Below, one piece after another: positions 1 to 5,094 of a stretch of DNA of 5,094 nucleotides; position 1 is the first letter of the stretch, and every line of letters begins with the position of its first letter. Both the position numbers and the translations under genes were made by a program. Under the pieces are notes generated by a model. That model saw nothing but the letters and a program-made list of their open reading frames with translations, ran no database searches and was not told the DNA's origin. The stretch is from positions 1-5,094 of the forward strand of contig JACDBE010000092.1 in assembly GCA_013695075.1 (NCBI GenBank), given 5' to 3'. The DNA is from Acidimicrobiia bacterium. GTDB lineage: Bacteria > Actinomycetota > Acidimicrobiia > Spongiisociales > UBA5794.

Positions 1-188
1 ATGGGGGTCTCCACCCCCCAGCGCCCGAAGGCGGCGGCAAAGGTGTCATCGGTGAGGGTCACCCGTGAGGTTTCGGCGGTGATCCCGATGCCGCGCAACA
101 TCAGGGCGAACCGGCCATCGAACCGGAAGGAGAAGGTCTCCACCACCACGACGCTACCGGCCCGGCGTGGTACCCGATCTGGCACCAT
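1..188 (-). CDS. Uncharacterised protein, N-terminal part (C-terminus beyond left edge)
   Basis: An open minus-strand frame runs from an ATG at 188 off the left edge with no stop, giving about 62 residues. An in-frame TAG lies a few codons upstream (about 202-204), so the start is at 188 or later. Visible peptide features are a basic start (MVPDRVPRR), then VVVVETFSFRFDGRFALML, and later a stretch ending FGRWGVETP. The pattern of F-x-F-R-F-D near the N-terminus and F-G-x-W-x-x-x-T-P about 40 residues on reminds me of a small conserved actinobacterial protein family of unknown function; that is recall, not a search result. Third codon positions are mostly G/C, supporting coding on this strand. 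No Shine-Dalgarno precedes the ATG, so either the transcript is leaderless or the true start is one of the GTG codons at 149, 146 or 143, just before the ETFSFRF motif. It is divergent from the fatty-acid operon. No function is assigned. Confidence 0.62.
   Translation of the reverse strand, partial: MVPDRVPRRAGSVVVVETFSFRFDGRFALMLRGIGITAETSRVTLTDDTFAAAFGRWGVETP
169..186. promoter_or_regulatory. Imperfect 18-bp palindrome, candidate operator
   Basis: GGTACCCGATCTGGCACC matches its own reverse complement at 14 of 18 positions and is centred on GATC at 176-179. It lies about 36-53 bp upstream of the fadI ATG, overlapping where the -35 region would fall for the putative -10 at 197-202. A dimeric regulator bound here could control fadI-fadJ and the divergent gene together. 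If the divergent gene starts at ATG 188 the palindrome lies in its first codons; if it starts at GTG 143-149 it is intergenic. Assignment to a regulator family is not possible from one site. Confidence 0.25.
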
Positions 189-196
189 GGCAGGCG

Positions 197-202
197 TAAG
201 CT
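197..202 (+). promoter_or_regulatory. Candidate -10 element for fadI-fadJ (TAAGCT)
   Basis: TAAGCT fits the actinobacterial TANNNT -10 consensus. Transcription would start near 208-210 and leave a leader of about 13 nt before the ATG at 222, just enough to contain the GAGGTGG ribosome binding site. No recognisable -35 hexamer is present 17 bp upstream, which is common in actinobacteria but weakens the call. Confidence 0.3.
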
Positions 203-203
203 A
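198..203 (-). promoter_or_regulatory. Candidate -10 element for the divergent minus gene (TAGCTT)
   Basis: Read on the minus strand the same bases give TAGCTT, also a TANNNT hexamer. It sits 9 nt before the ATG at 188, so transcription would begin close to that ATG and yield a nearly leaderless mRNA. This agrees with the absence of a Shine-Dalgarno there. It overlaps the plus-strand hexamer by five bases. TANNNT is a loose motif, so chance occurrence is quite possible. Confidence 0.25.
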
Positions 204-209
204 TCGAAC

Positions 210-216
210 GAGGTGG
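210..216 (+). promoter_or_regulatory. Ribosome binding site that decides the fadI start
   Basis: GAGGTGG at 210-216 is a good Shine-Dalgarno variant, spaced 5 nt from the ATG at 222. It overlaps the in-frame GTG at 213, which therefore is unlikely to be the start. The GTG at 219 would be too close to it. Confidence 0.5.
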
Positions 217-221
217 CGGTG

Positions 222-1526
222 ATGGCACGGGGCACGACGGCGGCACGGACACGCCGGGCGGTGATCGTCGCCGGGTTGCGCACCCCGTTCGTCAAGGCGG
301 GCACCGCCTTCCGGACGCTGTCCACCCTCGATCTGGCGGCGGCGTGCGTGAACGAACTGATGGAGCGTATCCCGCTCGATCAGGGCCAAGTGGACCAGGT
401 GGTCTTCGGTGCCGTAGTGGTCGACGTCGCCGGGCCCAACATCGCCCGCGAGGTGGTGCTCCGCACCGGGTTCCCGGCCTCGGTTGACGCCTACTCGGTG
501 AGCCGGGCTTGCGCCACCAGCACCCAGGCCATCGTCAACGGGGCCATGGCCATCGAGGCCGGAGACGCCGATGTGGTCATCGCCGGCGGCGCCGACAGCC
601 TCTCCCGCCCGCCCATCATGTACGACGAGGCGGTGGTCGATGCGCTGATGGCAGCCAACGCCGCCAAGGACCTGCCGTCAAAGGTGCGGGCGTTCGCCAC
701 CGTCCGACCCAAGGACCTGGCGCCACGGCCGCCGGCGCTGGCCGACCTTTCCTCGGGGCTCACCATGGGCGACGCCGCCGAGAAGATGGCCCGGGAGAAT
801 GGCATCAGCCGCCACCAGCAGGACACCTACACCCTGGGCTCGCACCACAAGGCGGTCGAAGCGTGGGACAAGGGTGTGTTCGACGATGAGGTGATGCCGC
901 TGCCGATCCCGCCCGGCTACGAGACCACGGTGGCAAGGGACGGGATCCCGCGCGCCGACACCACGATGGACAAGCTGGCCGCGCTCAAACCGGTGTTCGA
1001 CCGTCGCTACGGCACGGTGACCGCCGGCAACAGCTCACCGCTCACCGATGGCGCCGCCGCCGTGGTCCTCGTCGACGAGGCCACCGCCGATCGGCTCGGG
1101 ATGGAGCCGTTGGCGTCGGTGCGGTCGTGGGGTTTCGCCGCCCTCGACCCGTCGTGGCAGATGCTGATGGGGCCGGCGTTCGCCACCCCGGTGGCGTTGC
1201 AGCGGGCCGGACTCACCCTGGCCGACATCGACGTCGTCGACATGCACGAGGCCTTCGCCGCCCAGATGCTCTCCAACCTGGAGGCGTTCGCCTCGCCCCA
1301 GTGGGCCCAGCGGCACCTCGACCGCAAGCAACCCATCGGGGAGATCCCCCCCGACCGGCTCAACCTGTACGGGGGGTCGATCTCGCTGGGCCACCCCTTC
1401 GCCGCCACCGGCGCCCGCCAGGCGTTGACCATGGCCGCCGAGCTGGCACGGCGGGGTTCGGGCCGGGCGCTGGTCACCCAGTGCGCTGCCGGTGGGCTCG
1501 GTGCCGCCCTGGTGCTGGAGCGCTGA
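222..1526 (+). CDS. fadI: 3-ketoacyl-CoA thiolase, FadI type (beta subunit of fatty-acid oxidation complex)
   Basis: This enzyme cleaves 3-ketoacyl-CoA with CoA to acetyl-CoA plus an acyl-CoA two carbons shorter, the last step of beta-oxidation. From ATG 222 it has 434 residues, near E. coli FadI (436) and longer than typical FadA (about 390). The extra length lies in the FadI/HADHB-type loop after GGADS, about residues 127-185, ending SSGLTMGDAAE. The nucleophile is Cys97 in YSVSRACATS. The remaining catalytic motifs are DMHEAFAAQ (His342), GHPFAATGAR (His391) and CAAGGLGAA (Cys421). PNIARE and GTVTAGNSSPLTDGAAAV also match FadI closely. The reading frame also allows GTG starts at 213 and 219, but the Shine-Dalgarno favours 222. 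It is the first gene of an operon, with the partner alpha-subunit gene 5 bp downstream. The FadI identity rests on motif-level resemblance to E. coli FadI and the mitochondrial trifunctional protein beta subunit. The thiolase call itself is essentially certain. Confidence 0.95.
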   Translation: MARGTTAARTRRAVIVAGLRTPFVKAGTAFRTLSTLDLAAACVNELMERIPLDQGQVDQVVFGAVVVDVAGPNIAREVVLRTGFPASVDAYSVSRACATSTQAIVNGAMAIEAGDADVVIAGGADSLSRPPIMYDEAVVDALMAANAAKDLPSKVRAFATVRPKDLAPRPPALADLSSGLTMGDAAEKMARENGISRHQQDTYTLGSHHKAVEAWDKGVFDDEVMPLPIPPGYETTVARDGIPRADTTMDKLAALKPVFDRRYGTVTAGNSSPLTDGAAAVVLVDEATADRLGMEPLASVRSWGFAALDPSWQMLMGPAFATPVALQRAGLTLADIDVVDMHEAFAAQMLSNLEAFASPQWAQRHLDRKQPIGEIPPDRLNLYGGSISLGHPFAATGARQALTMAAELARRGSGRALVTQCAAGGLGAALVLER

Positions 1527-1530
1527 GGGG
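1525..1530 (+). promoter_or_regulatory. Ribosome binding site of fadJ overlapping the fadI stop
   Basis: GAGGGG overlaps the fadI TGA (1524-1526) and precedes the GTG at 1532. The spacing is short, but this is the only purine-rich stretch nearby. The arrangement suggests translational coupling, so that both subunits are made in similar amounts. Confidence 0.4.
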
Positions 1531-1531
1531 A

Positions 1532-3730
1532 GTGGCGGGTACCGATCTCGAGCTGAGCCACGCCGGCTTCACCGTCGACGACGGAGTAGCTCTCCTCCTC
1601 CTCGACCGGGCAGGTGAGCAGCTCAACACGCTCAACCCCGAGGTGGCCGGGGACATCGCCGCCGTCGTGGGTGAGGTGGAGCGCGACCCGTCGATCAAGG
1701 CGCTGGTCATCGGTTCCGCCAAGACGGACAACTTCCTCGCCGGTGCCGACATCCGCTGGCTGCGGTCCTTCGACGAACCGGCCCGGGTGACCGAGGCCAT
1801 TGGGTCGGGACAGCGGCTGCTCTCCCGCATCGAGCGGCTCCACACCGTGATGGGCAAGCCCGTGGTGGCCGCCATCCACGGCGCCTGCCTCGGCGGTGGG
1901 CTGGAGCTGGCCATGGCGTGCGGCATGCGGGTGGCCTCCAATGACGAGGGACGCACCCAGCTGGGCCAGCCCGAGGTGCAGATCGGGTTGATGCCCGGCG
2001 GCGGGGGCACCCAACGGTTGCCCCGCCTGGTGGGGATCGCCGCCGGTCTCGACCTGATACTGACCGGGCGATCGGTGCGGCCACGCACCGCCCTGAAGAT
2101 GGGTCTGGTCGACGAGATCTGTCCCAAGGAGGTGCTGGTCGATGTGGCCGTCGCCAGGGCACGAGAGGCGATCGGCCGGCCCACCACCGCCGGGGACGCC
2201 AGCGGGTCCACCTTCGGACGTATCACCGGCTGGCTGTCGCCCAAGCACCTCCAGGAGCTGGCGCTGGAGGAGAACCCGATCGGTCGCCGCCTGCTGTTCT
2301 CCAAGGCCGAGGAGCGGATGCTGGCGGCCACCGGCGGCAACTACCCAGCGCCACCGGCCATCCTGCGGGCGGTGAAGACCGGGGTGGAGCAGGGCCCCGA
2401 GGCCGGCTACGCCGCGGAATTGGCCGAGTTCGCCGCTTTGGTGGTTTCACCCGAGGCCAAGGCCCTCATCGGGGTGTTCCTCGACAGTCAGGCCCTCAAG
2501 CACGACACCGGCACCGCCACCCAGGTCAGCGGTCGCCCCGTCACCAAGGTCGGTGTCGTCGGCGGCGGGTTGATGGGCGGCGGTATCGCTTCCGTCAACA
2601 CCCTTCACGCCGGGGTGCGTACCAGGGTCAGGGAGGTGGATGCCGCCGCCGTCGGCCGGGCGCTGGCGCATGTGCGCCGCGGGCTCGACGAGCGTGTCTC
2701 CAGGCGGCGGCTCTCCTCCAGGGAGGCGGTCAAGGCGATGCAGTTGGTCACCGGCAGCGTCGATTGGATCGGGTTCGAGGACGCCGACGTCGTCCTCGAG
2801 GCGGTGTTCGAGGACCTGGCGCTGAAGCGGTCGGTGCTGGCCGAGGTGGAGGCGGTGACCGGTGAGGACACCGTGTTCGCCTCCAACACCTCGTCGATCC
2901 CCATCGGAGCCATCGCCGAAGGGGCCGCCCGCCCCCACAACGTCATCGGGATGCACTACTTCTCGCCGGTGGAGAAGATGCCGCTTCTCGAGGTGGTCGT
3001 AACTCCGACCACCGCCGACGAGGTGACCGCCACCTGTGTCGACCTGGGGCGCCGCCAGGGCAAGACGGTGATCGTGGTCAACGACGGAACCGGCTTCTAC
3101 ACCACCCGCATCCTGGGCCCGTACATGAACGAGGTGGGTCACCTGCTCACCGAGGGGGCCCGCATCGAGGACATCGACCAGGCGATGACCCGTTGGGGGT
3201 TTCCGGTAGGCCCGGTGACCCTGGCCGACGAGGTGGGTCTCGATGTCGGAGCCAAGATCGGCCGGATCATGGAGAAGGCGTACGGGTCGCGGATGGCGGC
3301 CAGCGACGGATTCGCCCGGCTGGTCGGCGACGACCGCAAGGGCCGCAAGAACGGGCGGGGGTTCTACCGCTACGAGGACGGCGAGCGGAAGGGCGTCGAC
3401 CCGTCGGTGTACGACCTGCTCGGCATCACCCCCGGCCCGTCGCCAGGAACCGACCGCATCCAGGAGCGCCTGTACCTGCACCTGCTCAACGAGGCAGCAC
3501 GGTGCCTGGAGGAGGGGATCCTGCGCCGCCCCGCTGACGGCGACATCGGTGCCGTCTTCGGGCTGGGGTACCCGCCGTTCCGGGGTGGGCCGTTCGTCAC
3601 CATCGACCGCATCGGCCCCGCCCAGGTGGTTGACCGCCTCGACGCCCTGGCCGACACCCACGGCGAGCGCTACACCCCCGCCGACATCCTCCGCCAGGTG
3701 GCCGCCGACGGGACCTCGTTCAGGGGCTGA
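1532..3730 (+). CDS. fadJ: Bifunctional enoyl-CoA hydratase / 3-hydroxyacyl-CoA dehydrogenase, FadJ type (alpha subunit)
   Basis: From GTG 1532 this is 732 residues (E. coli FadJ 714, FadB 729). It hydrates 2-enoyl-CoA, then oxidises (S)-3-hydroxyacyl-CoA with NAD+. The hydratase/isomerase domain is about residues 10-215: oxyanion-hole motif NFLAGADI (67-74), Glu125 in GGGLELA and Glu148 in GQPEVQIGLMPGGGGTQR, matching the two catalytic glutamates. A linker, about 215-335, contains GNYPAPPAIL. The NAD-binding domain begins KVGVVGGGLMGGGIA (339-353), with acidic Glu368 at the expected ribose-binding position. SNTSS (451-455), His475 in GMHYFSPVEKMPLLEV and Glu487 form the dehydrogenase site. 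The C-terminal part has DDRKGRKNGRGFY (600-612) and DGDIGAVFGLGYPPFRGGPF, both near-identical to FadJ. Where many dehydrogenases have Val-Asn in GF-x-V-N-R, this one has Thr-Thr (524-525), as in the human trifunctional alpha subunit. The frame is open further upstream inside fadI, but GTG 1532 begins the conserved domain. The 3' end overlaps the convergent transporter gene by 11 bp. Confidence 0.96.
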   Translation: MAGTDLELSHAGFTVDDGVALLLLDRAGEQLNTLNPEVAGDIAAVVGEVERDPSIKALVIGSAKTDNFLAGADIRWLRSFDEPARVTEAIGSGQRLLSRIERLHTVMGKPVVAAIHGACLGGGLELAMACGMRVASNDEGRTQLGQPEVQIGLMPGGGGTQRLPRLVGIAAGLDLILTGRSVRPRTALKMGLVDEICPKEVLVDVAVARAREAIGRPTTAGDASGSTFGRITGWLSPKHLQELALEENPIGRRLLFSKAEERMLAATGGNYPAPPAILRAVKTGVEQGPEAGYAAELAEFAALVVSPEAKALIGVFLDSQALKHDTGTATQVSGRPVTKVGVVGGGLMGGGIASVNTLHAGVRTRVREVDAAAVGRALAHVRRGLDERVSRRRLSSREAVKAMQLVTGSVDWIGFEDADVVLEAVFEDLALKRSVLAEVEAVTGEDTVFASNTSSIPIGAIAEGAARPHNVIGMHYFSPVEKMPLLEVVVTPTTADEVTATCVDLGRRQGKTVIVVNDGTGFYTTRILGPYMNEVGHLLTEGARIEDIDQAMTRWGFPVGPVTLADEVGLDVGAKIGRIMEKAYGSRMAASDGFARLVGDDRKGRKNGRGFYRYEDGERKGVDPSVYDLLGITPGPSPGTDRIQERLYLHLLNEAARCLEEGILRRPADGDIGAVFGLGYPPFRGGPFVTIDRIGPAQVVDRLDALADTHGERYTPADILRQVAADGTSFRG

Positions 3731-4916
3731 GGATCTCGCTGGTGGTCACCGCCCTGCCCAGCAGCACGGTCCCGATCCCCGCCACCGCGGTGAGCACGGT
3801 GAGCACCAACCCGAACCCGCCCGGGCCGGCAACGCTGGCCACCACTACCGGCATCGTCATACCGGCATAGGCGACACCGTAGAAGGCACCGGTCATGGCG
3901 CCGCGGCGGCTGGGCTCGGCGAGCACGTCGACGAACCGCAGCCCCGAGGTCACCGCCAGCCCGGAGCCACCGCCTAGCGCTACCGCCGCCGGGAACAGCA
4001 GCGGCCACCAGCCGGTGGCGAACGCCACTGCCCCCACGGCACACCCCACCGTTCCCGACCCGAGGGCCACCGGGGCAGCGCGCAGGGCGCCGAGGCGAAC
4101 CGAGAGCGTTTGGGTGGCGAAGATGGCCGCCGCCGTCACCGCCGCCACCACCCCGGTAACGAACACCGCCACCTCCGCCATCACCGGGCGCAGCAGGACC
4201 GGGAGCAGGCTGAAGGCCAGTGAGGCGAAGCCGAACACCCCCAGCGCCGTCGGCGCCACGATGCGCCAGAACGTGCCCCGGGTTTGCGGCGACAGTCCGA
4301 GGTCGGGACGGATGGGACCGGTGGGGACGGCGGTCACCGTCTCCGGCACCGGCCGCACGGCGACGATGGCCACGGCCACGATGGCCACGTGGACCAGGTA
4401 GGGCACCGCCAGCGGGGCCGGCCCCCACTGCCCGAGGATCCCGCCGGTGAGCGGTCCCAGCCCGAACCCGGAGTACAGGATCATCCCGGTGACCCGAGCC
4501 GTCCACTCCCGCCTGGAGGGTTCGGTGATCTCCTGCATCCAGGCAGACAGAACCACGAACGCCACCCCAGACACCGCGCCCAGCAGCAGCCGCCCCGCAA
4601 ATAACATCGGCAACGAAGACGCCCCGGGGATGAACAGCAGCGACGCCGTCCCCGAGGCCAGCAGCGACGGCAGCGTCAGCCGGCGTCGCCCTAGGGCGTC
4701 CGACGCCGGTCCCGACCACAGCAGGGCGGGGAGCAGCCCGATGGGGTACACGGCGAACAGCGCCGTCACCGTCCATGTACTGAGGTCGAGGCTGGTCTGG
4801 TATGCCAGCAGCAGCGGGGTGGAGACGTTGGTGCCGAAGGCGACGGAGAACATCGCCAGCCCCAGGCGGCGGCGTGACCGGAGCGCGGATGGGGACGTGG
4901 CCGGTGACGTCGGCAC
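3720..4916 (-). CDS. Major facilitator superfamily transporter, 12 transmembrane helices, substrate unknown
   Basis: This 398-residue membrane protein has the normal length of a 12-helix MFS carrier. Hydrophobic segments fall at about 17-38, 48-68, 81-98, 102-124, 142-162, 168-188, 216-240, 247-267, 280-300, 303-323, 340-362 and 367-387. A polar central loop (about 189-215) separates the two six-helix halves. MFS motif A is clear between helices 2 and 3: GPASDALGRRR (69-79). Helix 1 carries FGTNVSTPLLLAYQ, which I associate with a group of uncharacterised actinobacterial MFS proteins. The start is GTG 4916: an in-frame TAG lies two codons upstream (4920-4922), and the next possible start, ATG at codon 22, would cut helix 1. 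The ribosome binding site is weak. Helix 6 contains a duplicated VAIVA unit. Drug or metabolite export is the usual role of such carriers, but nothing here identifies the substrate. Its convergence with fadJ gives no operon link to fatty-acid oxidation. Confidence 0.9.
   Translation of the reverse strand: MPTSPATSPSALRSRRRLGLAMFSVAFGTNVSTPLLLAYQTSLDLSTWTVTALFAVYPIGLLPALLWSGPASDALGRRRLTLPSLLASGTASLLFIPGASSLPMLFAGRLLLGAVSGVAFVVLSAWMQEITEPSRREWTARVTGMILYSGFGLGPLTGGILGQWGPAPLAVPYLVHVAIVAVAIVAVRPVPETVTAVPTGPIRPDLGLSPQTRGTFWRIVAPTALGVFGFASLAFSLLPVLLRPVMAEVAVFVTGVVAAVTAAAIFATQTLSVRLGALRAAPVALGSGTVGCAVGAVAFATGWWPLLFPAAVALGGGSGLAVTSGLRFVDVLAEPSRRGAMTGAFYGVAYAGMTMPVVVASVAGPGGFGLVLTVLTAVAGIGTVLLGRAVTTSEILSP
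4363..4389. repeat. Short tandem duplication inside the transporter gene
   Basis: The 12-bp unit ACGATGGCCACG occurs twice, at 4363-4374 and 4378-4389, with a 15-bp period. On the coding minus strand it encodes two in-frame copies of Val-Ala-Ile-Val-Ala in predicted helix 6 (about residues 177-186). Because the period is a multiple of three, the frame and the hydrophobic character are kept. Replication slippage is the simplest origin. Confidence 0.6.
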
Positions 4917-4940
4917 ACGCTACCCGCTGAGATTGGCGAG

Positions 4941-4981
4941 CTTGGAGCGTCTCACCCCGATAGCGGGGTAACTCGCTCAAG
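4941..4981. terminator. 41-bp imperfect stem-loop, candidate terminator or regulatory hairpin
   Basis: The inner stem is perfect: ACCCCG (4954-4959) pairs with CGGGGT (4964-4969) around an ATAG loop. The outer arms CTTGGAGCG (4941-4949) and CGCTCAAG (4974-4981) also pair, with one bulged G; a mostly unpaired 4+4 internal loop separates the two stems. On the minus strand it begins 19 nt after the stop of the gene at the right edge and ends 24 nt before the transporter GTG. That position suits termination of the upstream transcript, although no T-run follows. It could instead be an operator or a leader hairpin for the transporter gene. Confidence 0.4.
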
Positions 4982-4999
4982 GTTTCACGTCCGGGCCGC

Positions 5000-5094
5000 C
5001 TACGCCCCTAACGCCAGCTCCCGGCAGTCCCCGGCTTCAGGGGTGAATCCGACCTCCCGCAGGTATCGCCGGTGCGTGTCGGTGGCGGCGGTGG
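5000..5094 (-). CDS. C-terminal end of an unidentified protein (start beyond right edge)
   Basis: A minus-strand frame enters from the right edge and ends at TAG (plus coordinates 5000-5002), giving 30 residues. The peptide includes THRRYLREVGFTPEAGD and ends CRELALGA. Most codons end in G or C, which the competing plus-strand frames here do not match as well, and the stop is followed by a stem-loop as expected at a gene end. It lies on the same strand as the transporter gene, 83 bp upstream of it. I do not recognise the family from so short a piece. One TTA leucine codon, rare in such genomes, occurs four codons before the stop. Without the rest of the gene this remains a probable but unproved coding region. 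Confidence 0.45.
   Translation of the reverse strand, partial: TAATDTHRRYLREVGFTPEAGDCRELALGA

Noticed and set aside
1..222. Plus-strand open frame of 73 codons at the left edge
   Set aside because: It is rich in Arg/Pro/Thr with no family resemblance and runs antisense to a minus-strand frame with better third-position G/C bias and a protein-like pattern. It also overlaps the fadI promoter and ribosome binding site.
1127..1531. Upstream extension of the fadJ reading frame into fadI
   Set aside because: The extra 135 codons overlap fadI out of frame, are Arg/Pro/Gly-rich and match nothing. The hydratase domain begins just after GTG 1532, which has a purine-rich site before it.
1591..1604. 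CTC triplet run at the start of fadJ (four leucines)
   Set aside because: It encodes a beta-strand leucine stretch normal for this position of the hydratase fold; too short to be a meaningful microsatellite.
1007..2248. Long minus-strand open frame of 413 codons opposite fadI and fadJ
   Set aside because: It is antisense to two unmistakable enzymes. The translation is rich in Gly, His and Pro with no domain, as expected for a shadow frame in high-GC DNA.
2447..3661. Minus-strand open frame of 404 codons opposite fadJ
   Set aside because: Shadow of the fadJ coding frame: low-complexity His/Gly/Asp-rich translation and no recognisable motif.
3895..4401. Plus-strand open frames opposite the transporter gene
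   Set aside because: Ser/Thr/Pro/Ala-rich shadows of a hydrophobic membrane-protein gene; no start context and no family resemblance.
3670..4980. Minus-strand open frame of 436 codons overlapping the transporter gene in another frame
   Set aside because: The translation is Arg/Gly/Ala-rich without membrane segments, while the overlapping 398-residue frame has a textbook MFS pattern and motif A.
5043..5094. Possible plus-strand gene start (GTG) near the right edge
   Set aside because: Its codons show weaker third-position G/C bias than the minus-strand frame over the same bases, and no ribosome binding site is evident.

Overview
The window is high-G+C DNA (estimated by eye at about two thirds or more), with strong G/C third-codon bias, GTG starts and very tight gene packing. 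This fits a high-GC actinobacterium. Lineage cannot be settled from 5 kb, but an uncultured acidimicrobiia-like actinobacterium is a reasonable guess. Nothing points to a plasmid, phage, insertion sequence, CRISPR array or RNA gene.

Layout from left to right: (1) the N-terminal 62 codons of a minus-strand gene leaving the left edge, an uncharacterised protein; (2) a gap of roughly 30-70 bp, depending on start choice, between divergent genes, holding an imperfect palindrome, overlapping divergent -10-like hexamers and a good ribosome binding site; (3) a plus-strand two-gene operon, a FadI-type 3-ketoacyl-CoA thiolase (222-1526) followed 5 bp later by a FadJ-type bifunctional enoyl-CoA hydratase/3-hydroxyacyl-CoA dehydrogenase (1532-3730); (4) a convergent minus-strand gene for a 12-helix major facilitator superfamily transporter (3720-4916), whose last codons overlap the end of fadJ by 11 bp; (5) an 83-bp intergenic stretch dominated by a 41-bp imperfect stem-loop; (6) the last 30 codons of another minus-strand gene, 5000 to the right edge.

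The two central genes encode the beta and alpha subunits of a fatty-acid oxidation multienzyme complex. FadJ hydrates enoyl-CoA and oxidises the resulting 3-hydroxyacyl-CoA with NAD+. FadI then cleaves the 3-ketoacyl-CoA with CoA to give acetyl-CoA and a shortened acyl-CoA. All expected catalytic residues of the hydratase, dehydrogenase (His/Glu pair) and thiolase (Cys/His/His/Cys) are present, so the complex should be active. The transporter is oriented against the operon and nothing in the sequence links it to fatty acids.

Overall this is a fairly ordinary metabolic region. I found no convincing new system. The points worth a second look are the small regulatory structures at the two ends, the convergent gene overlap, and the FadI/FadJ-type (rather than mycobacterial FadA/FadB-type) character of the complex.
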